64,000 bases of DNA from Vibrio aerogenes (GTDB lineage Bacteria; Pseudomonadota; Gammaproteobacteria; Enterobacterales; Vibrionaceae). The stretch is taken from NCBI RefSeq assembly GCF_024346755.1, contig NZ_AP024861.1, positions 3,162,001-3,226,000 of the forward strand. The letters run 5' to 3'. The notes under the pieces are model-generated. The model did no database searches. It worked only from the letters and a program-made list of their open reading frames with translations, and was not told where the DNA came from. Below are positions 20,872-29,623 of this stretch, piece after piece (within the stretch, counting starts at the first letter, position 1; every line of letters starts with the position of its first letter). A program made the translations under genes and the position numbers.

Positions 20872-22230
20872 TTAAAGGCGGGTAAAATCGTTAAATAATG
20901 CCACAGCCATCAGTGAAAAAATAATGACGCCACCGATACGGTAGCCTATTTCCTGTACTTTTTCCGGTACAGGATTTTTAGTGACCGCTTCAACAGCAAA
21001 AAACATCAGGTGCCCTCCATCCAGCATTGGCAAAGGCACTAAATTAATAATCCCTAAATTAACACTAATCAATGCCAGAAATCCCAAAAAGTACACCAAT
21101 CCATATTCAGCAGTCGTGCCTGCACCTTTTGCGATAGATATCGGCCCACTAAGATTGTTCAGGCCTACATCACCTACGATGAGTTTTTTCAGCATCGTCA
21201 CCGTCAGTCCTATGACCTGAACTGTTTTATGGGCTGCTTTACCAACAGATTCCAAAGGACCATATTGCAGCTCATAACGATAATGCGCCGGCCACTCAGC
21301 AACTTTCGGTGACATACCTGCAAAACCAACTGTTTCACCATGGCGCAACTCGCGTTGTTCAGGAATCAAGGTCAGTGTAACTTCCTGTTCATTCCTGAAA
21401 ACAGTCAGCGCCAGGGGCTTACCGGCATGACTTTGAACGACATTCACGATCTGATCCCATGAGGTTATATTCACATCATCAATGCGAATGATTCTGTCTC
21501 CTACATGCAAACCTGCTTTTTCTGCAGCGCCATCTTTCATGATATGCGTCAAGGTCGTCAGTACTTTCGGCGAATAAGGTTTAAAACCTAACGCCTTCAT
21601 TGCAGACTCTTTTTCTGGATCAAAGTTCCACTTATTGAGATTTATATACAATATTTCGCGACTAACAGAATCAGAATCGCTGACCGTCATCGTCATTTGC
21701 GCATCACCAATATGCGAAACCAACGCCATATTGACAGATTCCCAGTCACCCGTTTTAACACCGGACACAGCCTGAATTTCCATGCCGGGCAACAGACCTG
21801 CCTCAGCAACAATCGACCCTGGATAAACTTCGCCAACCACAGGTTTAACGGATGGCACTCCTATCAGGAATACACACCAATAAGCAAATATTGCAAACAG
21901 GAAATTAAATACCGGACCGGCGGCGACAATAGAGAACCGCTTCCATAATGACTGCTGATCAAAGGCGCGGTGTTTTTGGTCTTCGGGGACTTCTTCAACC
22001 CGGCCATCAAGCATTTTGACATAACCACCTAATGGAATAATGGCCAGGCTATATTCAGTGCCATCCTTCGCAATACGGGACCAGATGGATTTACCAAATC
22101 CAATAGAAAACTTTTCGACTTTAACCCCGCAGCGCCGGGCAACCCAAAAATGACCAAATTCATGGACAGCAACCAAAATGCTCAACGCAATAACAAACGA
22201 AATAAAATTCCAAAGTATACCAGTCATCAT
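20872..22230 (-). CDS. rseP: Site-2 protease RseP
   Basis: 452 residues. Intramembrane zinc metalloprotease that completes cleavage of anti-sigma-E factor RseA. Zinc-binding HEFGH lies in the first membrane helix ([18 protein letters not shown]), and the third ligand in [16 protein letters not shown] near the C-terminus. Two PDZ domains occupy the periplasmic middle ([15 protein letters not shown] and [17 protein letters not shown]). The ATG overlaps the dxr stop codon (ATGA), giving translational coupling; a second ATG follows at once. Confidence 0.97.
   Translation of the reverse strand: MMTGILWNFISFVIALSILVAVHEFGHFWVARRCGVKVEKFSIGFGKSIWSRIAKDGTEYSLAIIPLGGYVKMLDGRVEEVPEDQKHRAFDQQSLWKRFSIVAAGPVFNFLFAIFAYWCVFLIGVPSVKPVVGEVYPGSIVAEAGLLPGMEIQAVSGVKTGDWESVNMALVSHIGDAQMTMTVSDSDSVSREILYINLNKWNFDPEKESAMKALGFKPYSPKVLTTLTHIMKDGAAEKAGLHVGDRIIRIDDVNITSWDQIVNVVQSHAGKPLALTVFRNEQEVTLTLIPEQRELRHGETVGFAGMSPKVAEWPAHYRYELQYGPLESVGKAAHKTVQVIGLTVTMLKKLIVGDVGLNNLSGPISIAKGAGTTAEYGLVYFLGFLALISVNLGIINLVPLPMLDGGHLMFFAVEAVTKNPVPEKVQEIGYRIGGVIIFSLMAVALFNDFTRL
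21602..21629 (-). promoter_or_regulatory. Candidate sigma-E promoter inside rseP, facing bamA
   Basis: On the minus strand GGAACTT (21623-21629), a 16-base spacer and TCTGC (21602-21606). The -35 element is the full sigma-E consensus and the spacing is ideal; the -10 differs by one base from TCTGA. It points toward bamA-skp about 780 bases downstream, a location similar to sigma-E promoters reported for E. coli bamA. Confidence 0.45.
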
Positions 22231-23432
22231 TGACGCTCTTTCACTATTTTGTTAGCCCATTGCCGAGCTATTTTATCAAGCTCTAACAAACTTTCTATGT
22301 CTGTCACCGAGGTCGTAGCTATGGATGCACATACCTTCGATAAGACAAGATCATTAATCGTTGCAATTTCCGTGAACTGAATCTGCCTGTTCAGGAAAGC
22401 TTCAACCACAACTTCATTCGCTGCATTTAATGCCGTTGTTGCATGCTGTCCTTCATAGCAAGCATCAATCGCCAGTTTTAAGCAGGGATAACGCTGCTCA
22501 TCAACCTGAGTAAAACTCAATTCTCCTAAACTAAAAAAATCCAGTGATGATACGCCTGACTGAATTCTTTCCGGATAAGCCATCGCGCATGCAATCGGGG
22601 TTGCCATATTAGGCTCTCCCATTTGTGCAAGCACAGAGCCATCTCTGTACTGAACCATTGAGTGTATAACGGACTGGGGGTGAATTAAAACTTTGAGCTG
22701 GTCTCTGGTGGTATTAAATAACCATTTAGCTTCGATGTATTCAAGTCCCTTATTCATCATCGTCGCAGAATCAACAGATATTTTAGGTCCCATCGACCAG
22801 TTAGGATGTGCAGTCGCCTGTTCAGGGGTCACACTGGAAAGGCAATCCAGGGAAGTATCGCGAAATGGTCCGCCAGAGCCGGTCAGCAATATATGAGAAA
22901 TCCCATATTCATCTAAATTACAAGATCCTAATGATCTTTGCACATTTTCAGGTAAGCATTGAAAAATAGCATTATGCTCACTGTCTACAGGCAGCAATTC
23001 CGCACCATATTCATCAACGGCATCGATGAACAGCTGTCCGGACATCACAAGAGCTTCCTTATTCGCCAGTAATACACGCTTACCAGCCCGGATTGCAGAC
23101 AGGGTCGGTAATAAACCTGCCGCTCCGACAATCGCTGACATCACAACATCCACATCCGGATGTTGTGCAGTCTCACACATTGCGTGTTGGCCAAACATCA
23201 CTTCTGTTTTATTTCCCAGTGACAATAACTCTTTTTTCAACACTTTTGCTGAGGCTTCTGAAGCCATGACTGCGTATTCAGGATGATATCTCTGGCATAG
23301 TTTCACCATTTTTTTCACATTGGTACCAGCCACCAACGCAAAGACAGAAAAAAGATCAGGGTTCTGTGATACGACATTGAGCGTGCTTGCTCCGATAGAT
23401 CCCGTTGCCCCTAAAATCGTTATTTTACGCAT
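22227..23432 (-). CDS. dxr: 1-deoxy-D-xylulose 5-phosphate reductoisomerase
   Basis: 401 residues, standard. Second step of the MEP isoprenoid pathway. NADPH-binding start [28 protein letters not shown]; metal and substrate region [16 protein letters not shown] and [16 protein letters not shown]; then [23 protein letters not shown]. All catalytic segments are complete. Sits between cdsA and rseP; its product feeds the undecaprenyl pathway completed by UppS two genes upstream. Confidence 0.97.
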   Translation of the reverse strand: MRKITILGATGSIGASTLNVVSQNPDLFSVFALVAGTNVKKMVKLCQRYHPEYAVMASEASAKVLKKELLSLGNKTEVMFGQHAMCETAQHPDVDVVMSAIVGAAGLLPTLSAIRAGKRVLLANKEALVMSGQLFIDAVDEYGAELLPVDSEHNAIFQCLPENVQRSLGSCNLDEYGISHILLTGSGGPFRDTSLDCLSSVTPEQATAHPNWSMGPKISVDSATMMNKGLEYIEAKWLFNTTRDQLKVLIHPQSVIHSMVQYRDGSVLAQMGEPNMATPIACAMAYPERIQSGVSSLDFFSLGELSFTQVDEQRYPCLKLAIDACYEGQHATTALNAANEVVVEAFLNRQIQFTEIATINDLVLSKVCASIATTSVTDIESLLELDKIARQWANKIVKERQ

Positions 23433-23488
23433 AGGAAAATCATTCCAAAAAGATTAAGACATAGCATGGCTCAAAATCAGATACATCA

Positions 23489-24331
23489 CTACAATTGAAA
23501 ATACAAAAAAGCAAAAACAGGAAATGCCGCAGTCAAACTATCAATGCGATCCAGCACACCGCCATGGCCAGGAATCAGGTGACTGCTGTCTTTAATTCCG
23601 GACATTCGTTTAAACATACTCTCAACAAGATCACCTAATACAGAAAAAATGACCGTACACAGAATGATAACGAACATACTGCTGTGGCTCGTAAAATGGA
23701 TATCAAACCAGCCAGACAAAAAGTAAGCAGCAATCACAGCGGTAAAAACACCTCCGGCTAACCCTTCAAGTGTCTTGTTTGGGCTAACACGAGGTGCCAT
23801 TTTATGTTTTCCCAGAAAACGACCTGCAAAATATGCACCGCTATCAGCAATCCAGACAACAAGGCAGACAAACAACACTAACTTCGCACCATAAGTAAAG
23901 TCCTGAGCCATGTCTTCTGTTCTCAGTAACACAACACTCCAGAAAAAAGGCAATAGTGTAAACAGCCCAAAAATCTGCTTTAGCCATTTTGAATGTGACC
24001 AATAGCGACTTGAAGCCGGATATGTCATAGCAAAGTAACTCGCCAATACCCACCATCCAGAACCAACCCATAATAAAACGCTGCACAATGGGCTCACATC
24101 ATGTGTCATAGAAAGTTGCGGGGTCAGCAGATACAAACTTAAGCCACCTAAAATGACGGGTGGAATGAGAGAAGAAATCCGATATTTCAAATCAATAAAC
24201 TGAGTCCACTCCCAGAACCCCAGCAAAGTAATAAATGAAAGTGCAATGATAAAAATGGTCAGCGGTAGTTTAAAAATACCTAAAACCACTAAAGGGGCCA
24301 AAATCAAGGCTGTAATGACTCTTTGCTTCAA
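23489..24331 (-). CDS. cdsA: Phosphatidate cytidylyltransferase
   Basis: 280 residues with about eight hydrophobic membrane segments. Makes CDP-diacylglycerol, the precursor of all phospholipids. The CDS signature is at the C-terminus: KMAPRVSPNKTLEGLAGGVF, then LGDLVESMFKRMSGIKDSS and PGHGGVLDRIDSLTAAFPVF. A 16-base gap separates it from uppS. The later phospholipid gene pgpA is at 34.5 kb. Confidence 0.95.
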   Translation of the reverse strand: MKQRVITALILAPLVVLGIFKLPLTIFIIALSFITLLGFWEWTQFIDLKYRISSLIPPVILGGLSLYLLTPQLSMTHDVSPLCSVLLWVGSGWWVLASYFAMTYPASSRYWSHSKWLKQIFGLFTLLPFFWSVVLLRTEDMAQDFTYGAKLVLFVCLVVWIADSGAYFAGRFLGKHKMAPRVSPNKTLEGLAGGVFTAVIAAYFLSGWFDIHFTSHSSMFVIILCTVIFSVLGDLVESMFKRMSGIKDSSHLIPGHGGVLDRIDSLTAAFPVFAFLYFQL

Positions 24332-24347
24332 ACTAAAAACCTTTCTG

Positions 24348-25100
24348 TTATTTTTCCATCAACGCTTTAATTTGCTCGCCAGTGCATCCAAAACGTCTTT
24401 CCCTGTTTACAAACCAGGTGACGGCCTCAATAAAGTGCTCTTCACTGAAGTCGGGCCAGAATACCGGTGTGAAATACAACTCAGCATAAGCAAGCTGCCA
24501 TAACATAAAGTTACTAATCCGACATTCACCACTTGTCCGGATAAGTAAATCGACTTCAGGCAGATCAGCCATAGACATGAATTGAGACATCGTTGTTTCA
24601 GTGATATCAGAAACAGCCAAATCGCCGGAATGTACTTGTTCAGCTATCACTTTGACGGCCTGTGTAATATCCCATCTGCCACCATAGTTTGCAGCAATAT
24701 TGACAACCATACCTGAATTGCCAGCGGTTAAACATTCTGCATCAGCGATTTTCTTTTGTAATTTAGGGGTAAACCGGGAAATATCTCCGATCACCCTCAA
24801 TCTGAGATTATTTTTATGTAATTTCTTCACTTCCGTAGAAAGTACATAAATAAACAGATCCATCAGGACGCCGACTTCTTCTTCAGGACGGCGCCAGTTT
24901 TCACTGCTGAATGCAAACAAAGTAACAGCCCTGACCCCGAGACGGGCAGCTGTGGCAATGGTTTTCCGAACCGCTTTTACACCATTTTGGTGGCCGAACA
25001 CACGGGGTTTTCCCTGAGCTTTCGCCCAGCGACCATTGCCATCCATAATTACCGCAACATGCTGAGGTAACAAATCAGGCGAGAGTTGAGAATTCTGCAT
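24348..25100 (-). CDS. uppS: Undecaprenyl diphosphate synthase (cis-prenyltransferase)
   Basis: 250 residues. Elongates farnesyl diphosphate to the C55 carrier for peptidoglycan and O-antigen. Conserved regions: [20 protein letters not shown] (catalytic Asp), [24 protein letters not shown], and the C-terminal [19 protein letters not shown] and [10 protein letters not shown]. The usual G-E-x-R-I-S-N-F motif is present. First of the uppS-cdsA-dxr-rseP-bamA run; the hairpin upstream separates it from frr. Confidence 0.96.
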   Translation of the reverse strand: MQNSQLSPDLLPQHVAVIMDGNGRWAKAQGKPRVFGHQNGVKAVRKTIATAARLGVRAVTLFAFSSENWRRPEEEVGVLMDLFIYVLSTEVKKLHKNNLRLRVIGDISRFTPKLQKKIADAECLTAGNSGMVVNIAANYGGRWDITQAVKVIAEQVHSGDLAVSDITETTMSQFMSMADLPEVDLLIRTSGECRISNFMLWQLAYAELYFTPVFWPDFSEEHFIEAVTWFVNRERRFGCTGEQIKALMEK

Positions 25101-25132
25101 AAGAAATTACTTTTATTTGCAAGTATCAGAAC

Positions 25133-25162
25133 AAAGGCGCCATGCGGTCACAAAGCGCCTTT
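25133..25162 (-). terminator. Hairpin between frr and uppS
   Basis: AAAGGCGC (25133-25140) pairs with GCGCCTTT (25155-25162). On the minus strand the tail is TTTGTTCTGAT, so it probably ends much of the pyrH-frr transcript before uppS. Confidence 0.65.
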
Positions 25163-25189
25163 TCTGTTTTGAACATTTAATAATTATAA

Positions 25190-25747
25190 TTAAACATCCA
25201 TCAGTTCTTTTTCTTTTGCTGCAAGCACTTCGTCAATTTTCTTAACGGCAGCATCAGTTAATTTCTGAACATCTTCCTGAGCCTTGCGTTCTTCATCTTC
25301 AGAAATTTCTTTATCTTTCAATAATGATTTAAATTCATTGTTTGCATCACGACGAATATTACGAACAGCAACACGCCCGCCTTCAGCTTCACCACGAACA
25401 ATTTTCACAAGATCTTTACGACGTTCTTCTGTCAACGGAGGCAGAGGAACACGAATAACGGTTCCGGCAGACATTGGATTCAAGCCCAGATCTGACATCA
25501 TAATTGCTTTTTCAACTTTAGGCGTCAGCTCTTTATCAAATACAGTAATTGCTAACGTTCTGGCATCTTCAGCGACGACGTTTGCAACCTGATTTAATGG
25601 TGTCATCGCACCGTAATATTCAACTGAAATACTTGCTAACAAACTGGGGTGAGCTCGTCCGGTACGGACTTTTGATAAATTATTCTTTAACGCCTCAACA
25701 CTCTTATCCATGCGGTCCTGAGCGTCTTTTTTGATTTCATTGATCAC
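25190..25747 (-). CDS. frr: Ribosome recycling factor
   Basis: 185 residues, the standard size. Splits post-termination ribosomes with EF-G. Typical start ([20 protein letters not shown]), the [10 protein letters not shown] segment of domain I, domain II with [18 protein letters not shown], and the C-terminal helix [20 protein letters not shown]. Follows pyrH by 33 bases in the conserved rpsB-tsf-pyrH-frr order. Confidence 0.97.
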   Translation of the reverse strand: MINEIKKDAQDRMDKSVEALKNNLSKVRTGRAHPSLLASISVEYYGAMTPLNQVANVVAEDARTLAITVFDKELTPKVEKAIMMSDLGLNPMSAGTVIRVPLPPLTEERRKDLVKIVRGEAEGGRVAVRNIRRDANNEFKSLLKDKEISEDEERKAQEDVQKLTDAAVKKIDEVLAAKEKELMDV

Positions 25748-25780
25748 AATATCACCTTAATTCTCATTTCACTTGCCAAA

Positions 25781-26515
25781 TTACAACTGTGAGTTGCAAA
25801 TAAGTGTACCTTCAGCCTCACCCATGACTACCCGGCGTAATGCGCCAGGCTTATTCATATTAAAGACACGGATTGGCATCATATGATCTCTTGCCAGTGT
25901 AAAAGCGGCTAAGTCCATCACTTTCAATTCTTTTTCGAGCACATCTTCATAATTCAGCTTATCATACAACTCCGCCTCAGGGTTTGCCACCGGATCGGCA
26001 CTGTAAACTCCGTCAACTTTTGTCGCTTTGAGAACTACATCCGCTTCAATTTCAATACCACGTAAACAAGCTGCAGAATCAGTTGTAAAAAATGGATTTC
26101 CGGTGCCAGCCGAAAAAATCACAACACGCCCCTGGCGTAGCTGACTGATCGCATTTGCCCAGTTGTAATCATCACAAACACCATTCAAAGGGATCGCAGA
26201 CATCACTCTGGCATTCACATAAGCGCGGTGAAGAGCGTCACGCATTGCAAGGCCATTCATCACGGTTGCCAGCATACCCATATGGTCACCGACCACACGA
26301 TTCATCCCGGCTTTGGCCAGCCCGGCTCCACGGAATAAGTTGCCGCCACCAATTACGACGCCAACCTGAACACCCAGCTCAACTAACTCTTTTACTTCCT
26401 GAGCCATGCGATCAAGTACAGCAGGATCAATTCCAAAACCTTCTTCACCTTGTAACGCTTCTCCACTGAGTTTTAACAAAATGCGCTGATACGCGGGTTT
26501 AGGGTTCGTTGTCAT
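25781..26515 (-). CDS. pyrH: UMP kinase
   Basis: 244 residues from the ATG at 26515, which has AAGGAA upstream; the longer frame to 26545 starts before this site. Phosphorylates UMP to UDP. Amino acid kinase fold: [65 protein letters not shown] and [13 protein letters not shown]. Length agrees with the hexameric bacterial UMP kinases. Confidence 0.97.
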   Translation of the reverse strand: MTTNPKPAYQRILLKLSGEALQGEEGFGIDPAVLDRMAQEVKELVELGVQVGVVIGGGNLFRGAGLAKAGMNRVVGDHMGMLATVMNGLAMRDALHRAYVNARVMSAIPLNGVCDDYNWANAISQLRQGRVVIFSAGTGNPFFTTDSAACLRGIEIEADVVLKATKVDGVYSADPVANPEAELYDKLNYEDVLEKELKVMDLAAFTLARDHMMPIRVFNMNKPGALRRVVMGEAEGTLICNSQL

Positions 26516-26616
26516 GGTGTATTCCTTCCCAAGAGAATTATTCATTAACCGTCATGAATTCAGACTTCACAATATAAAATCTTAATTCATCACGCTAAAT
26601 ACTGATTTTTATCGCG

Positions 26617-26645
26617 AAAAGACCGCAGCAACTGCCACGGTCTTT
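26617..26645 (-). terminator. tsf terminator
   Basis: AAAGACCG (26618-26625) pairs with CGGTCTTT (26638-26645), with an inner GCAG/CTGC extension. Minus-strand tail TTTTCGCG; on the plus strand TTTCTCTTATTT follows, so it may work both ways, though no plus-strand gene is upstream. Confidence 0.65.
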
Positions 26646-26670
26646 CTCTTATTTCGTGCTTACACAAAAA

Positions 26671-27513
26671 TTAACCTTTTTGTGCCATTGCAACTTCTTC
26701 AGCAAAGCTCAAGCCATCTTCTTTCTCGATGCCTTCACCAACTTCAAGACGAACAAAGCCAGTGACTTTAGCGCCTTTTTCTTTCAGTACTTCACCAACA
26801 GATTTCTTTGGTTCCATAACGAAAGCCTGACCAGTCAAAGAAATTTCACCCGTAAATTTCTTCATCCGGCCAATCACCATTTTTTCGGCGATTTCAGCAG
26901 GCTTGCCTTCGTTCATCGCAATCTCTACCTGAACTGCTTTTTCTTTTTCAACAACTTCAGCAGGAACATCATCAGGAGTCAGATAGTCAGGACGTGAAGC
27001 AGCAACGTGCATTGCAATATGCTTCAGTGTTTCAGCGTCGCCTTCACCAGCAACAACAACACCGATTTTCTCACCATGGCGGTAAGACGCAAGTGCAGTA
27101 CCTTCGATATACTGAACCCGGCGGATTGTGACGTTTTCACCAATTTTAGCAACAAGTGCAACGCGTGTTTCTTCAAATTGTTCCTGAAGCGCTTCAACTG
27201 TCGCTTTAGATGTCAGAGCAGCTTCTGCAACATCATTCGCAAACGCGACAAAGTTAGCATCTTTTGCAACGAAGTCAGTTTGACAGTTCACTTCAAGAAG
27301 AACAGCAACACCGTTACTTTCTTTGATTAAAATCGTACCTTCAGCAGCAACATTACCTGCTTTTTTAGCAGCTTTTGCAGCACCGCTTTTACGCATATTT
27401 TCGATTGCAAGTTCGATATCGCCGTCAGTTTCAACAAGCGCTTTCTTACATTCCATCATACCTGCGCCAGTACGTTCACGCAGTTCTTTTACCAGAGCAG
27501 CAGTTACAGCCAT
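26671..27513 (-). CDS. tsf: Elongation factor Ts
   Basis: 280 residues. Nucleotide exchange factor for EF-Tu. Conserved N-terminal [21 protein letters not shown], the EF-Tu-contacting [12 protein letters not shown] motif, and the C-terminal [18 protein letters not shown]. Second gene of the rpsB-tsf operon, behind a partial terminator. Confidence 0.97.
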   Translation of the reverse strand: MAVTAALVKELRERTGAGMMECKKALVETDGDIELAIENMRKSGAAKAAKKAGNVAAEGTILIKESNGVAVLLEVNCQTDFVAKDANFVAFANDVAEAALTSKATVEALQEQFEETRVALVAKIGENVTIRRVQYIEGTALASYRHGEKIGVVVAGEGDAETLKHIAMHVAASRPDYLTPDDVPAEVVEKEKAVQVEIAMNEGKPAEIAEKMVIGRMKKFTGEISLTGQAFVMEPKKSVGEVLKEKGAKVTGFVRLEVGEGIEKEDGLSFAEEVAMAQKG

Positions 27514-27543
27514 TCTCTATTCCTCGATTCTTTCTGGATATGC

Positions 27544-27573
27544 TAAAAATTAGGGGCCTTCAACCGGCCCCTA
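27544..27573 (-). terminator. rpsB-tsf intercistronic terminator
   Basis: TAGGGGCC (27551-27558) pairs perfectly with GGCCCCTA (27566-27573); minus-strand tail ATTTTTAG. The position between rpsB and tsf agrees with the partial terminator known in E. coli, which lowers tsf expression relative to rpsB. Confidence 0.75.
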
Positions 27574-27643
27574 ATACTAACTATAACCTAGTCGATGTTT
27601 CACTACTGTTGCGCATCGATCTAAGTGTGACTAAGAGCCGTAA

Positions 27644-28372
27644 TTATTCAGCTTCTACGAAACCGTCTTTCTCAGCAACCACAGCAACATCTTTGTTACG
27701 ACCTTCTGTGATCGCTTCAGCAGCAGCATTCAGGTAAAGCTGAACAGCACGGATCGCATCATCGTTACCTGGGATAATGTAGTCAACACCGTCTGGGTTA
27801 GAATTCGTATCAACAACAGAAAATACTGGAATTCCCAGATTGTTCGCTTCTTTTACTGCAATGTGCTCGTGATCAGCATCAATAATGAACAGAGCGTCTG
27901 GCAGACCACCCATGTCCTTGATACCACCAAGAGATTTTTCAAGCTTTTCCATTTCACGGGTACGCATCAGCGCTTCTTTCTTGGTCAGCTTTTCAAATGT
28001 GCCATCAGTTGACTGACTCTCAAGGTCTTTCAGACGCTTGATTGACTGGCGAACAGTTTTCCAGTTTGTTAACATACCACCTAACCAGCGGTTATTAACA
28101 TAATACTGGTTGCTGGCAATAGCAGCTTCTTTTACTGATTCAGATGCAGCGCGCTTTGTTCCCACAAAAAGAACTTTACCTTTTTTCTCACCAATTTTAC
28201 CCAGTTCTGCCAGTGCTTCGTTGAACATTGGTACAGTTTTTTCCAGGTTAATGATGTGAACACGGTTACGTGCACCAAAAATGAATGGCTTCATTTTCGG
28301 GTTCCAGTAACGGGTCTGGTGACCAAAGTGAACACCAGCTTTCAGCATATCGCGCATTGATACAGTTGCCAT
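27644..28372 (-). CDS. rpsB: 30S ribosomal protein S2
   Basis: 242 residues. Typical start [23 protein letters not shown] (shown here in part: [19 protein letters not shown]), the core [19 protein letters not shown] and [25 protein letters not shown] lies eight bases before the ATG. The long 5' leader appears to carry the S2 autoregulatory structure. Divergent from map. Confidence 0.98.
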   Translation of the reverse strand: MATVSMRDMLKAGVHFGHQTRYWNPKMKPFIFGARNRVHIINLEKTVPMFNEALAELGKIGEKKGKVLFVGTKRAASESVKEAAIASNQYYVNNRWLGGMLTNWKTVRQSIKRLKDLESQSTDGTFEKLTKKEALMRTREMEKLEKSLGGIKDMGGLPDALFIIDADHEHIAVKEANNLGIPVFSVVDTNSNPDGVDYIIPGNDDAIRAVQLYLNAAAEAITEGRNKDVAVVAEKDGFVEAE

Positions 28373-28450
28373 TTATTAATCCTCTATGGGGTTAGGCCTC
28401 CACATTCCCCGTATTTCCGACTTTCGTGACCTGCACGGAAGCACCCCGGA
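28373..28450 (-). promoter_or_regulatory. rpsB 5' leader, probable S2 autoregulatory RNA
   Basis: On the minus strand GGGGUGCUUCC (28437-28447) can pair with GGAGGCC followed by AACCCC (28388-28402), enclosing a hairpin region, just ahead of the Shine-Dalgarno AGAGGA. This order (GGGGU..., GGAGG..., ACCCC, SD) is what I recall of the gammaproteobacterial rpsB leader through which S2 represses rpsB-tsf. Confidence 0.6.
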
Positions 28451-28524
28451 AAACGTGACGAAATGTGTGTGATTTAAATGAATGATTAATGAAATGCAGA
28501 AACACATTGTTTAGCTGCATTCCG

Positions 28525-28564
28525 GCGCGCTTTATATCATATAACCCGGTTCAGAAGCCAGAAA
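28525..28564 (-). promoter_or_regulatory. Candidate rpsB promoter with GC-rich discriminator
   Basis: Minus-strand TATGAT (28536-28541), 17-base spacer, weak -35 TTTCTG (28559-28564), AT-rich sequence just upstream (AACAATTTTTT), and a GCGCGCC discriminator (28525-28531) of the kind found at stringently controlled ribosomal promoters. Start would lie about 155 bases before the rpsB ATG. Confidence 0.5.
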
Positions 28565-28700
28565 AAATTGTTACAACAACCGGAAACATCTCCCGGTAAT
28601 AATAATTATTATTCAGCCTGGTTTCTTGCGCTCTACTCTTCGACTGTTAAAATACAGCCAATCAGCACAACAGGTGCATAATAACCAGTAGAGATTATCG

Positions 28701-29543
28701 ATGTCTGTCAATATAAAAAATGCGGAAGAAATAGAAAAAATGCGGATTGCAGGCAAGCTTGCAGCCGATGTACTTGAAATGATTGAGCCTCATGTAAAAT
28801 CCGGAGTCACTACAGAAGAGCTCGACCAAATCTGTCATCAATATATTACGGAGACTCAGGAAGCCATTCCGGCCCCGCTCAATTATCACGGCTACCCTAA
28901 ATCTATCTGTACTTCAATTAATCACATCGTCTGCCACGGAATTCCAGCCACTGAAGACGGTCAGTTTGGTCAATATACCCGCCCGGCAGTATTAAAAGAT
29001 GGTGACATACTGAATATTGATATCACCGTCATCAAAGATGGCTATCACGGTGACACATCAAGAATGTTTTTAGTCGGTGATGTATCGCCGGCAGACAAAC
29101 GCTTGTGCCTTGTTGCCCAGGAAAGTCTCTATCTGGCAATGAAACTTGTCAAACCCGGTCTTCGTCTGGGTGAAATAGGAACGGCTATTGATAAGTACAT
29201 AAAAACAAACAATAAAAACAACCCCCGGATGAAGTTTTCTATTGTGAAAGACTACTGTGGTCATGGTATTGGCGCGGGCTTTCACGAAGATCCACAAGTT
29301 GTTCACTACAAAAACAGTGACAAAACGGTTCTGCAGGCGGGTATGACTTTCACAATAGAGCCTATGATTAATGCCGGAAAATTCGGCTGTCGGCTTGATG
29401 AAGATGATAACTGGACCGTCTATACCGCGGATGGTAAAAATTCAGCTCAATGGGAACACACCATTCTTGTGACAGAGACTGGCTGTGAAGTCTTGACATT
29501 GAGAAGTGACGAATCCATTCCCCGTATAATGCACAATAATTAA
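28701..29543 (+). CDS. map: Methionine aminopeptidase, type I
   Basis: 280 residues, slightly longer than E. coli Map because of C-terminal residues. Removes the initiator methionine from nascent proteins. Metal ligands lie in LNIDITVIKDGYHGDTSRMF (two Asp), GHGIGAGFHEDPQVVHY (His), FTIEPMINAG (Glu) and TAQ-like QWEHTILVTE (Glu). The NYHGYPKSICTSINHIVCHG stretch with the substrate-binding His is complete. Divergent from rpsB; 80 bases before glnD. Confidence 0.97.
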   Translation: MSVNIKNAEEIEKMRIAGKLAADVLEMIEPHVKSGVTTEELDQICHQYITETQEAIPAPLNYHGYPKSICTSINHIVCHGIPATEDGQFGQYTRPAVLKDGDILNIDITVIKDGYHGDTSRMFLVGDVSPADKRLCLVAQESLYLAMKLVKPGLRLGEIGTAIDKYIKTNNKNNPRMKFSIVKDYCGHGIGAGFHEDPQVVHYKNSDKTVLQAGMTFTIEPMINAGKFGCRLDEDDNWTVYTADGKNSAQWEHTILVTETGCEVLTLRSDESIPRIMHNN

Positions 29544-29623
29544 ATGTATCTGACAAACGGGTGTCGCACCTTTGCCGGAAACAAACTATCAATTTAAGCA
29601 ATAACATGCATGGACGCATCACT

